A stretch of DNA of 6,458 bases from Luminiphilus sp. (GCA_024638905.1 JAHEJH010000143.1:1-6458), one strand, 5' to 3'; shown: positions 1 to 5,804, numbered from the stretch's first letter. Translations and numbers: made by a program. Notes: generated from the letters alone by a model not told the origin.

Positions 1-2
1 AA

Positions 3-902
3 GGTGTGACCGAGGAGGCCACCTACGGCGGCATCTTAAGTTTTATGCGCCGCCGGTATACCCGCGATTTGGCCGACGCCGATGTCGCCGTGCTGGGTAT
101 TCCCTTCGACTTAGCCACAACTGCCCGTCCGGGCAGCCGATTTGGCCCGCGTGGGGTGCGCGAGGCTTCGGCGAGCCTCGCCTGGGAGCGCCAAGCAGTG
201 GGTTGGGGCTTTTCGCCGCTCGAAACACTGGCGATTGTCGATTACGGCGACTGTGATTTTGATGCGGGTCACCCCGCCGGGGTGCCGGACGAGATTTACG
301 AATGTGCCCGCCAGATTCTCGCCACCGATACCGCGCTGTTATCCATCGGGGGCGATCACTTCGTGTCCTACCCCCTGCTCAGGGCGCACGCCGAGAAACA
401 TGGCGAGCTGTCACTGATCCATTTCGATGCCCACTCCGATACGTGGGCAGAAGACAGCCAGCGGATTGATCATGGCACCATGTTCTACCACGCCGCACAG
501 CAGGGGCTTATTTCTCCTGCGCACTCTGCACAGATCGGTCTGCGCACCCACAACGACAGCGACCATGGCTTTCACATTTTTGATGCCCCTGCCGTGCACG
601 ATATGAAGCCCGCCGATCTGGCGGCGCAGGTGAAGGGTATTGTGGGTGATCGACCCTGCTATCTGACCTTTGATATCGACTGTCTAGACCCCAGTTTTGC
701 CCCGGGTACCGGCACACCCGTGGTCGGTGGTTTGTCGACTCATCAGGCCATGCAGATCCTGCAGCACTTAAAGGGTATTAATCTGGTGGGCATGGATGTG
801 GTTGAGGTGGCGCCGCAATACGATGTGGGTGCGATTACCTCACTCGCGGCCGCAACAGTTGCGCTCCAGCAGCTGTGTTTATTCGCCAGCGCACGCCAGT
901 AG
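3..902 (+). CDS. speB: Agmatinase (SpeB-type ureohydrolase), 5' end cut by window edge
   Basis: Agmatinase hydrolyses agmatine to putrescine and urea in the cytoplasm with a binuclear Mn centre. Counting the GTG at 6 as residue 1, the metal ligands are all visible: GGDHF with H118, FDAHSD with D141, H143 and D145, and FDIDCLDP with D223 and D225. DHGTMF (155-160) and the C-terminal MDVVEVAP with E267 are also present. The stretches DHGTMFY, QIGLRT and FAPGTGTPV follow E. coli SpeB closely, which favours agmatine over guanidinobutyrate or arginine as substrate. The GTG at 6 is probably not the start: there is no room for a ribosome binding site, the frame stays open to the left edge, and family members normally have some 10-20 residues before the TYxGxLSFMRRRY segment. 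The C-terminus is complete (TAG 900-902). A cupin gene follows after 9 bases, probably in the same transcript. Confidence 0.93.
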   Translation, partial: GVTEEATYGGILSFMRRRYTRDLADADVAVLGIPFDLATTARPGSRFGPRGVREASASLAWERQAVGWGFSPLETLAIVDYGDCDFDAGHPAGVPDEIYECARQILATDTALLSIGGDHFVSYPLLRAHAEKHGELSLIHFDAHSDTWAEDSQRIDHGTMFYHAAQQGLISPAHSAQIGLRTHNDSDHGFHIFDAPAVHDMKPADLAAQVKGIVGDRPCYLTFDIDCLDPSFAPGTGTPVVGGLSTHQAMQILQHLKGINLVGMDVVEVAPQYDVGAITSLAAATVALQQLCLFASARQ

Positions 903-906
903 GGAG
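901..906 (+). promoter_or_regulatory. Ribosome binding site that decides the cupin start
   Basis: AGGGAG at 901-906 overlaps the agmatinase stop codon and lies 5 bases before the GTG at 912. This supports 912 over the in-frame GTG at 906, which would overlap the site itself and have no spacing. Confidence 0.55.
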
Positions 907-911
907 TGATT

Positions 912-1379
912 GTGGGACAGGCGACAGATCAGGAAATCAAGGACGCGCTCGAGCGCAAGGGACACTACGCGCTCAACTGGGAGGACCTCGACAAGATAGA
1001 GCTTCCCACCGGGGTGATTTCGTCGATGTACCGCGTTGGCGATCCGACCCGGGCGGAGTCTCCCACCGTTTTTAAAGTGTTCTATCCGCCGGGTTGCACG
1101 ATTGAGGCTCACACCCACGACTGCGACTACACCGAAATTATTCTGGAAGGGTCACAGCGGGTCGGTGCGACCTGGCATCACGCCGGTGATATCCGCATTG
1201 GCTTGGCGAACCGGGGGTACGGGCCTTTGGTCGCGGGCCCTGAAGGCACGACGGTACTGTTTATGTTTGCCACCGGGGCCTGGCCTGCGATCAAGCTGGG
1301 CAACAACGACGGCTCAACACTAGGCAGTGAGATCCTAGAGGCGCACTTTGACAAGGTGCAGGCGGCCGAGGATAGCTAG
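912..1379 (+). CDS. Small single-domain cupin protein
   Basis: A protein of 155 residues from the GTG at 912 (157 if 906 is used). It is a single cupin beta-barrel, recognised by motif 1: a glycine, five residues, then HTH (residues 67-69 from 912) and, five residues further, E75. The first metal-binding cluster is therefore intact. Motif 2 is degenerate: at GYGPLVAGPEG (102-112) a tyrosine sits about where the fourth ligand histidine is often found, a variation shared by many small uncharacterised cupins. No signal peptide or membrane segment is visible. It lies directly behind agmatinase and its Shine-Dalgarno sequence overlaps that gene's stop, so translational coupling is likely. The reaction is unknown; it could be a dioxygenase-like enzyme, an isomerase or a small-molecule binding protein. 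A role in polyamine or guanidino metabolism is inference from position only. Confidence 0.85.
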   Translation: MGQATDQEIKDALERKGHYALNWEDLDKIELPTGVISSMYRVGDPTRAESPTVFKVFYPPGCTIEAHTHDCDYTEIILEGSQRVGATWHHAGDIRIGLANRGYGPLVAGPEGTTVLFMFATGAWPAIKLGNNDGSTLGSEILEAHFDKVQAAEDS

Positions 1380-1389
1380 CGGATAGTGA

Positions 1390-1417
1390 CCAGGTGAGCC
1401 ACACGGGTTCACGCTGG
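1390..1417. terminator. Hairpin at the convergent cupin / CMD-family junction
   Basis: CCAG-GTGAGCC (1390-1400) can pair with GGTTCAC-(G)-CTGG (1406-1417), giving an 11-bp stem with one bulged G, one G·U pair on the plus strand and a 5-base loop. It begins 10 bases after the cupin stop and contains the stop codon of the opposing gene (1409-1411). No T-run follows, so it is not a textbook intrinsic terminator. Its position where two transcripts collide suggests a shared transcript-end structure. On the minus-strand RNA the G·U becomes an A·C mismatch, so it should be more stable in the plus-strand transcript. Confidence 0.45.
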
Positions 1418-1966
1418 CAGAGAGGCCGTAAAGGCAGCGGGCGGTGCCTCTAACTCAGTGTTCAGGGTGCCGTTCCAACGATTCAAAAAGCCGTAGAGCG
1501 ACAACACGGCTACGATCTCCACAATCTCGCGATCTGAAAAGTGTGCCTTTAATGCCTCAATGTCCTCATCCGTGACTGCATTGGGCTGCAGTGCGCCGTG
1601 CCAGGCAACGCGCAGCACCGCGCGCTCCGCATCGGTAAACAGGGGCGAGGTCTCGAACTCAAACACCGCCGCGATTTTCTCTGCATCGACACCCAACTGA
1701 CTCGCGCCATAACTTGAGTGGGCGGTGCAGTAGGTGCATCCCTGGGTGCGACTGCTGATGATGCCGATCAGTCGTTTCAGGGTGGGGTCAACTTCCCCCG
1801 TCTGCAGCACCGTATGCACCAAGCCACCCAGACTCTGCAGTAGCTCAGGCCAGTGGCACAAACTCAAGACGTCGTTGGGCCGATAACCCATGTTGGTCTC
1901 AGCTTGCGCAAGCTGAGCTTCGCACTGCTTGAGCGATTCGGGTGAAGGCGGTGCGATGCGGGTCAT
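1409..1966 (-). CDS. Carboxymuconolactone decarboxylase / AhpD-fold family protein
   Basis: A 185-residue protein starting at the ATG at 1966. AGGA at 1974-1977 lies 7 bases upstream of this ATG in the reading direction; the in-frame GTG at 1996 has no such site. The CMD/AhpD signature is GCTYCTAHSS, with C77, C80 and H83. Family members with this CxxC act as thiol peroxidases or disulfide reductants, AhpD being the model. Here the histidine is three residues after the second cysteine (CxxCxxH) rather than four as in AhpD. The place where AhpD carries its proton-relay glutamate, 12 residues before the first cysteine, is R65. A second helical half (about 108-165) resembles the family's all-alpha fold. 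The protein is probably cytoplasmic. Its substrate is unknown; a peroxidase-related or detoxification role is likely, true muconolactone decarboxylation unlikely. It is divergent from dinB. Confidence 0.88.
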   Translation of the reverse strand: MTRIAPPSPESLKQCEAQLAQAETNMGYRPNDVLSLCHWPELLQSLGGLVHTVLQTGEVDPTLKRLIGIISSRTQGCTYCTAHSSYGASQLGVDAEKIAAVFEFETSPLFTDAERAVLRVAWHGALQPNAVTDEDIEALKAHFSDREIVEIVAVLSLYGFLNRWNGTLNTELEAPPAAFTASLPA

Positions 1967-2102
1967 GGCAGGGTCCTGAAGAGGGTTGTGAATCACCGGC
2001 CGCGCCCAAGGTTAAGGTAGCTCAGACCGGTCTTGATGCCATCAAGCCTGAGTGAATTCGCAGCCGGGGTAAAGCTTGCGATTTTCGGTGTAACCTCAAC
2101 CC
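1967..2102. promoter_or_regulatory. Divergent intergenic region between the CMD-family gene and dinB
   Basis: This 136-base gap must carry the start signals of both divergent genes. It contains a perfect 10-bp palindrome, AGACCGGTCT (2024-2033), which overlaps by two bases a 15-base dyad, CTTGAT-GCC-ATCAAG (2032-2046). Both sit near the middle of the gap. I do not see a LexA box of the CTGT-N8-ACAG type, nor a convincing -35/-10 pair on either strand. The dinB ATG at 2103 lacks a clear Shine-Dalgarno sequence. Confidence 0.45.
2032..2046. repeat. 15-base dyad, candidate operator
   Basis: CTTGAT and ATCAAG are exact reverse complements around a 3-base centre (GCC). The dyad is 65 bases from the opposing CMD-family start and 56 bases from the dinB start. 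Its size fits a site for a small dimeric helix-turn-helix regulator. No regulator gene is in the window, so which protein binds, if any, is unknown. The same bases could form a 6-bp RNA stem, though a 3-base loop makes that less attractive. Confidence 0.4.
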
Positions 2103-3191
2103 ATGCAGCGCAAGATCATTCACATCGACGCCGATTGTTTCTATGCCGCGATCGAGATGCGCGACCACCCCGAGCTACGCGGAATCCCCATGGCGGTGGG
2201 GGGCAGCGCCGAGCGGCGTGGCGTGCTGACGACCTGCAATTACGATGCGCGCGCCTATGGGGTCCGTTCCGCCATGCCCACGGCGCAGGCGATGCGGCTG
2301 TGCCCGCAGCTGACTGTCGTACCGCCCCAGATGCATAAGTACCGTGAGGCCTCCAAAGTGATGCGGAGCATTTTCATCAACTTCACCGAGATCATTGAGC
2401 CGCTGTCCTTGGACGAGGCGTACCTCGATGTCAGCGAGATATCCGATGAGGAACTGACAGCCACCCGGATCGCCAAGGCCATTCGACAACAGGTCCGGGA
2501 AGAGCTCGACATCACGGTGTCGGCCGGCGTATCGGTCAATAAGTTTATTGCCAAGGTCGCCTCGGATTGGAAAAAGCCCGACGGCCTGACGGTCGTGCCG
2601 CCTGATGAAGTGGATGCCTTCGTCGCCGCGCTGTCAGTGAAGAAGATTCCGGGGGTGGGTGCGGTGACGGCAAACAAAATGCATCGTTACGGGCTGAGAA
2701 CCTGTGCCGACGTGCGTGAATGGTCTTTGCATGATCTGCGGCGTCGCTTCGGCAAGTTTGGCGTGGTGCTCCATGAACGCTCACGGGGCCGCGATGAGCG
2801 GCCCGTCCAACCCAGCAGGGTACGCAAGTCTGTGAGTGTCGAGCGAACCTTTGCCGAGGACGTCAGCGGCCCGGCAGAGTGGGCGCCGATCATTGAGAGG
2901 CTCTATATCAACCTGATGGAGCGTATTGAGGCAGCCAAAGCCTGGCACGCTATCGACAAGGCTTTCGTCAAACTGAAGTTCAACGATTTCACCACGACCA
3001 CAGTGGAGCGGGTGGGCACGAAGGCGGTTGAGGCCGACTATCAGGACTTGCTGGTAGAGGGCTGGGAGCGCAAGACCAAGCCCGTGAGACTGATTGGTTT
3101 GGGGGTGAGGCTGATAGACGATGGAGACCATCTTTCGGAGCGACTCCCGTTCTCTGACACCCCTCTCTCAGAGAACGACCCCTCGGCTTAA
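2103..3191 (+). CDS. dinB: DNA polymerase IV (Y-family translesion polymerase)
   Basis: A 362-residue error-prone polymerase that bypasses DNA lesions, close to the usual length (about 350). The palm begins at KIIHIDADCFYAAIE (4-18), with catalytic D9 and the steric gate at Y14 (phenylalanine in E. coli). SLDEAYLD (102-109) carries the other acidic pair, D104 and E105. The finger segment is YGVRSAMP (52-59). GVSVNKFIAKVASDWKKPDG (142-161) and the helix-hairpin-helix KIPGVGAV (181-188) are typical of Pol IV. The little finger includes RKSVSVERTF (241-250). The C-terminus lacks a clear QLxLF clamp-binding peptide; ERLPF (346-350) may be a degenerate version. The start is fixed by homology at the N-terminus, although the upstream bases have no good ribosome binding site and no LexA box is seen. 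SOS control therefore cannot be claimed here. Confidence 0.95.
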   Translation: MQRKIIHIDADCFYAAIEMRDHPELRGIPMAVGGSAERRGVLTTCNYDARAYGVRSAMPTAQAMRLCPQLTVVPPQMHKYREASKVMRSIFINFTEIIEPLSLDEAYLDVSEISDEELTATRIAKAIRQQVREELDITVSAGVSVNKFIAKVASDWKKPDGLTVVPPDEVDAFVAALSVKKIPGVGAVTANKMHRYGLRTCADVREWSLHDLRRRFGKFGVVLHERSRGRDERPVQPSRVRKSVSVERTFAEDVSGPAEWAPIIERLYINLMERIEAAKAWHAIDKAFVKLKFNDFTTTTVERVGTKAVEADYQDLLVEGWERKTKPVRLIGLGVRLIDDGDHLSERLPFSDTPLSENDPSA

Positions 3192-3201
3192 TTATCGGCA
3201 G

Positions 3202-3219
3202 AGGCTATGCCAATAGCCT
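3202..3219 (+). terminator. Small hairpin after dinB
   Basis: AGGCTAT (3202-3208) and ATAGCCT (3213-3219) form a perfect 7-bp stem with the 4-base loop GCCA, 10 bases after the dinB stop. No T-run follows (GTGTGCGCC), so termination would be weak or factor-assisted. The right arm and loop overlap a candidate promoter for the next gene. Confidence 0.35.
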
Positions 3220-3235
3220 GTGTGCGCCGTATAGT
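3207..3235 (+). promoter_or_regulatory. Candidate sigma-70-type promoter for the GST gene
   Basis: ATGCCA (3207-3212) matches the -35 consensus at four of six positions. TATAGT (3230-3235) matches the -10 consensus at five of six, and the spacing is exactly 17 bases. The predicted start is near 3242, giving a leader of about 73 bases before the GST start codon. An imperfect dyad (AATC 3239-3242, ATCATGAT 3243-3250, GATT 3252-3255) lies right at the predicted start site and could be an operator. Confidence 0.4.
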
Positions 3236-3264
3236 AAGAATCATCATGATCGATTGTCTTTCAT

Positions 3265-3291
3265 GCGGTCCGGCCGGCCTTGCCGAACCGC
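3265..3291 (+). other. Leader hairpin just before the GST ribosome binding site
   Basis: GCGGT-C-CGGC (3265-3274) pairs with GCCG-A-ACCGC (3282-3291): nine base pairs with one internal C·A mismatch and a 7-base loop. It is followed by TCAGG and TTTT (3297-3300), then the ribosome binding site. It could be a weak terminator or attenuator for read-through from dinB, or a structural part of the GST leader. Confidence 0.4.
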
Positions 3292-3300
3292 TCAGGTTTT

Positions 3301-3306
3301 GAGGAA
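3301..3306 (+). promoter_or_regulatory. Ribosome binding site of the GST gene
   Basis: GAGGAA lies 8 bases before the ATG at 3315 and fixes that start. It directly follows the TTTT at the foot of the leader hairpin. Confidence 0.6.
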
Positions 3307-3314
3307 CCCCTACC

Positions 3315-3926
3315 ATGTTGACACTTCACTTTGCCCCCAATAGCCGCGCCAGTCGCACCCTGTGGTTACTCGAAGAGCTTGGGCTCGAGTACGAACTGAA
3401 TCGCATGGACTTCCACCCCAAGGATCTGAAATCTGACGAGCATCGCGCACGTCATCCGCTGGGCCGCATCCCGGTGCTCGATGACGGTGACGTGTCGATT
3501 TACGAGTCGGGGGCGATCGCCGAGTACATTCTGGAGTGTCATAAAAACGGCGGCCTGAAGCCCGCCTCCGATGACCCGCGCTTCCCTGAGTATCTGCAGT
3601 GGTTCCACTACTGTGAGGGGATGGTAATGCCGCCCGTGAATACCATTGTTGTGCACACCATACTGCTCCCGCCCGAGCGTCAGGACGAGACGGTTCGCGG
3701 GCAAGCCCAGAGATTGCTGGCAAAGGCCTGGGAGCCTGTAGAGGCGGCTATGGAGGGCCGTGAGTATCTGATCGGGGACTTCTCTGCCGCCGACACCATG
3801 TTGGGCCATGCCTGCATCATGTCTAAGCGTCTGGGAATCGTAACGGATGAGGTGTTTCCCAATCTCAGCGCCTATGCGGACCGCCTTATGGCCCGGCCGG
3901 CCTGTGCCAAGGCCTTCTCTGCCTGA
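3315..3926 (+). CDS. Glutathione S-transferase family protein
   Basis: A 203-residue cytosolic GST, the normal length for bacterial members. The thioredoxin-like N-terminal domain (about 1-78) has the bacterial GST pattern SRASRTLWLLEELGLEYEL (10-28), where S10 or S13 would activate glutathione. The cis-proline segment is GRIPVL (P53), and YESGAI (63-68) holds the glutamate-serine pair that contacts the gamma-glutamyl part of glutathione. The helical C-terminal domain (about 88-200) contains the conserved N-capping box region GDFSAADTML (154-163) with D160. It conjugates glutathione to electrophiles or acts as a glutathione-dependent isomerase or peroxidase; the substrate cannot be read from the sequence. 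It has its own strong ribosome binding site and a plausible promoter, so it is probably not strictly dependent on dinB transcription. Confidence 0.9.
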   Translation: MLTLHFAPNSRASRTLWLLEELGLEYELNRMDFHPKDLKSDEHRARHPLGRIPVLDDGDVSIYESGAIAEYILECHKNGGLKPASDDPRFPEYLQWFHYCEGMVMPPVNTIVVHTILLPPERQDETVRGQAQRLLAKAWEPVEAAMEGREYLIGDFSAADTMLGHACIMSKRLGIVTDEVFPNLSAYADRLMARPACAKAFSA

Positions 3927-3934
3927 TTTCACAA

Positions 3935-3984
3935 GCGCACTCACTGGTGCGTCTGCGTGATACCGTGACCGCCTCACAGGTCAC
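3935..3984 (+). other. Two stem-loops between the GST and acyl-CoA ligase genes
   Basis: The first stem is GCGCAC / GTGCGT (3935-3940 with 3947-3952, one G·U pair, 6-base loop). The second is GTGACC / GGTCAC (3965-3970 with 3979-3984, 8-base loop). Neither is followed by a T-run. They lie in the 81-base gap before the ligase ATG and could be a weak transcript end or a leader structure. Confidence 0.3.
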
Positions 3985-3990
3985 TGACTC

Positions 3991-3996
3991 AGGGAG
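3991..3996 (+). promoter_or_regulatory. Ribosome binding site of the acyl-CoA ligase gene
   Basis: AGGGAG ends 11 bases before the ATG at 4008, slightly long but usable. The GTG at 3996 shares its first base with this site and would have no upstream ribosome binding site, so 4008 is preferred. Confidence 0.5.
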
Positions 3997-4007
3997 TGCC
4001 GCCCGAC

Positions 4008-5633
4008 ATGAGCCTTTATTCCGGGCCCGAGCTCGATAAAAACCAGGCGAACTTTGCGCCGCTGACCCCGGTCTCGGTACTGAAGCGCACCGAGCGGGTC
4101 TATCCCGATCTGCCTGCTCAGATTCACGGCCGTATTCGCCGTAACTGGGGAGAGGTCGCAGAACGGTGTAAGCGTTTGGCGTCCGCGCTCTCCAAGCGTG
4201 GCGTTGGCAAAGGTGACACCGTGGCGCTTATCGCGCCCAATATCCCGGAAGCCTTGGAATGCGCACTGGCGATTCCTATGTTGGGCGCCGTGCTGAATGC
4301 CAACAACGTCAGGCTCGATGCTGCCACCCTGGGTTTTATTCTCGAGCACGGCGAGGCCAAGGTATTGCTCGTTGATACCGAGTTCTCCGCCTTGGCGAGA
4401 GAAGCGGTGAGCCACTCCGGGCGCGATTTGCTCATCGTTGATATCGAAGATACAGAGGGGCCGGACGGCGACTGTATTGGTGAGCTGACCTATGAAGCTT
4501 TGTTGGCAGAGGGCTCGCCCGATTTTCCTTACACCCCACCGGAGGATGAGTGGGACGCGCTGGCCCTGAACTATACCTCTGGCACGACAGGGCAGCCCAA
4601 GGGCGTGGTGTATTCCCATCGCGGCGCCTGGACCAATGCGGTCAACAATGTGGTGACCTGGGAGATGCCTCACCATCCTGTTTATTTGTGGACGCTGCCG
4701 CTCTTTCATTGCAACGGCTGGTGCTTCCCATGGACGATCACGATGCTGGCGGGCACCCATGTGTTTTTGCGTAGCCCCTCGGCTGAAGGCATTTATGACG
4801 CTTTCGCGCAGCATGGTGTGACGCATCTCTGTGGCGCGCCCATCATTATGTCGATGATTGCCGGTGCGGGTGACGCCGAGCGGCAACCGTTCTCGCAGTC
4901 AGTGCGAATGATGACGGCGGCTGCACCACCACCGCCCCAGACTATTCAGGCGATGGAGCAAATGGGGATCTCCATTACCCATGTCTACGGGCTGACCGAA
5001 GTCTATGGCCCAGCTGTAGTCTGTGCAGAGCGGGCGACTTGGTCGACGCTCAGTGATGAAGAGCAGGCCAAGCTGAAAGCCCGACAGGGTGTGGCCTATG
5101 AACTGCAGGAGGATGTGCTGGTGCTAGACCCGGACACCCGCACCCCCGTGCTCTGGGATGGTGAGACTCAGGGGGAAGTCGCGTTTCGCGGCAATATCGT
5201 CATGAAGGGTTATCTAAAACAGCCCGAAGCCACTAGCGAGGCATTCGAAGACGGCTGGTTCTGGTCAGGGGATTTGGCAGTGCAACATCCCGATGGTTAC
5301 ATCGAGATCAGGGATCGCTCTAAAGACATCATTATTTCAGGGGGTGAGAACATCTCATCCATTGAGGTCGAGAATGCGCTCTACAGCCATTCTGCAGTGG
5401 TCTGCGCAGCAGTGGTGGCGATGCCCGATGAGAAGTGGGGCGAAGTGCCTTGTGCTTTTGTTGAGCTGGCAGAGGGCAGTGAGCTCAGTGAGGATGATCT
5501 GATTGAGCATGCGCGAGGCCAACTGGCAGGCTTCAAGCGACCAAAGCGCATCGTTTTTCAGGAACTACCCAAAACCTCGACCGGGAAGATCCGAAAGAAT
5601 GTACTCCGTGAGCGTGTTGCTGATTTGAGCTGA
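4008..5633 (+). CDS. Acyl-CoA ligase (AMP-binding, ANL superfamily)
   Basis: A 541-residue enzyme, full length for the family, that activates a carboxylic acid with ATP to an acyl-adenylate and transfers it to CoA. The ATP-binding loop is YTSGTTGQPKG (189-199), the A5 motif YGLTE (327-331), the A7 motif SGDL (420-423), and the hinge and A8 region RDRSKDIIISGGENIS (435-450). The adenylation lysine is K527 in KTSTGKIRK. WTLPLFHCNGWCFPW (228-242) and the N-terminal FAPLTPVSVLKR (16-27) place it with the large group of bacterial short/medium-chain acyl-CoA synthetases related to plant AAE proteins. It does not look like classical FadD or acetyl-CoA synthetase. The substrate is not determined; straight-chain, branched-chain or aromatic acids are possible. 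No membrane segment is visible. It is the last gene of the plus-strand run and faces a DmdA-like gene. Confidence 0.93.
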   Translation: MSLYSGPELDKNQANFAPLTPVSVLKRTERVYPDLPAQIHGRIRRNWGEVAERCKRLASALSKRGVGKGDTVALIAPNIPEALECALAIPMLGAVLNANNVRLDAATLGFILEHGEAKVLLVDTEFSALAREAVSHSGRDLLIVDIEDTEGPDGDCIGELTYEALLAEGSPDFPYTPPEDEWDALALNYTSGTTGQPKGVVYSHRGAWTNAVNNVVTWEMPHHPVYLWTLPLFHCNGWCFPWTITMLAGTHVFLRSPSAEGIYDAFAQHGVTHLCGAPIIMSMIAGAGDAERQPFSQSVRMMTAAAPPPPQTIQAMEQMGISITHVYGLTEVYGPAVVCAERATWSTLSDEEQAKLKARQGVAYELQEDVLVLDPDTRTPVLWDGETQGEVAFRGNIVMKGYLKQPEATSEAFEDGWFWSGDLAVQHPDGYIEIRDRSKDIIISGGENISSIEVENALYSHSAVVCAAVVAMPDEKWGEVPCAFVELAEGSELSEDDLIEHARGQLAGFKRPKRIVFQELPKTSTGKIRKNVLRERVADLS

Positions 5634-5683
5634 CGCGAGTTGCCCTCAGTCTTAAAGGGCCACGCCTTCAGCGCTCATATCCG

Positions 5684-5703
5684 GGGCTCGATCGGCCGAG
5701 CTC
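5684..5703. terminator. GC-rich hairpin downstream of the acyl-CoA ligase
   Basis: GGGCTCG (5684-5690) and CGAGCTC (5697-5703) form a 7-bp stem with one wobble pair and the loop ATCGGC. It lies about 50 bases past the ligase stop. The lack of a T-run makes intrinsic termination uncertain. Confidence 0.3.
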
Positions 5704-5762
5704 TGTGTGACCCGCCGCACTGAGGGATTGAAGAGACACCCGGCTGTCACTGAGCTTGCTTT

Positions 5763-5804
5763 CGCCAACCGCCAACCGCCAACCGCCAACCGCCAACCGC
5801 TAAT
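5763..5804. repeat. Heptanucleotide tandem repeat (CGCCAAC, five copies plus one variant)
   Basis: Five perfect head-to-tail copies of CGCCAAC occupy 5763-5797. A sixth, decayed unit, CGCTAAT, follows at 5798-5804. The array ends 20 bases before the stop codon of the minus-strand gene. AACCGC, which spans the unit junctions, is complementary to GCGGTT at 5817-5822, so a stem can form with several alternative partners. A 7-base unit is outside the range of CRISPR repeats and looks like a minisatellite-type array able to change copy number by slippage. Confidence 0.9.

Noticed and set aside
906..911. GTG at 906 as the cupin start
   Set aside because: It overlaps the AGGGAG ribosome binding site, whereas the GTG at 912 has a normal 5-base spacing.
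1967..1996. N-terminal extension of the CMD-family protein from the GTG at 1996
   Set aside because: The extra ten residues show no family similarity that I recognise and no ribosome binding site precedes them. The ATG at 1966 has AGGA at 7 bases.
3928..3933. TTCACA as a -35 element for the acyl-CoA ligase gene
   Set aside because: It matches the consensus at five of six positions, but no acceptable -10 hexamer lies 16-18 bases downstream.
3366..3977. A 203-codon minus-strand open frame over the GST gene
   Set aside because: It is an antisense shadow of a clear GST gene, with no recognisable motif of its own and no ribosome binding site that I could identify.
3981..4886. A 301-codon open frame on the minus strand within the acyl-CoA ligase gene
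   Set aside because: It lies opposite a full-length gene with all ANL motifs. Its translation is rich in R, G, H and Q without recognisable domains, as expected of an antisense shadow in GC-rich DNA.
5763..5804. Tandem heptamers as a CRISPR-like array
   Set aside because: The units are 7 bases and contiguous with no spacers, so this is a simple tandem repeat.
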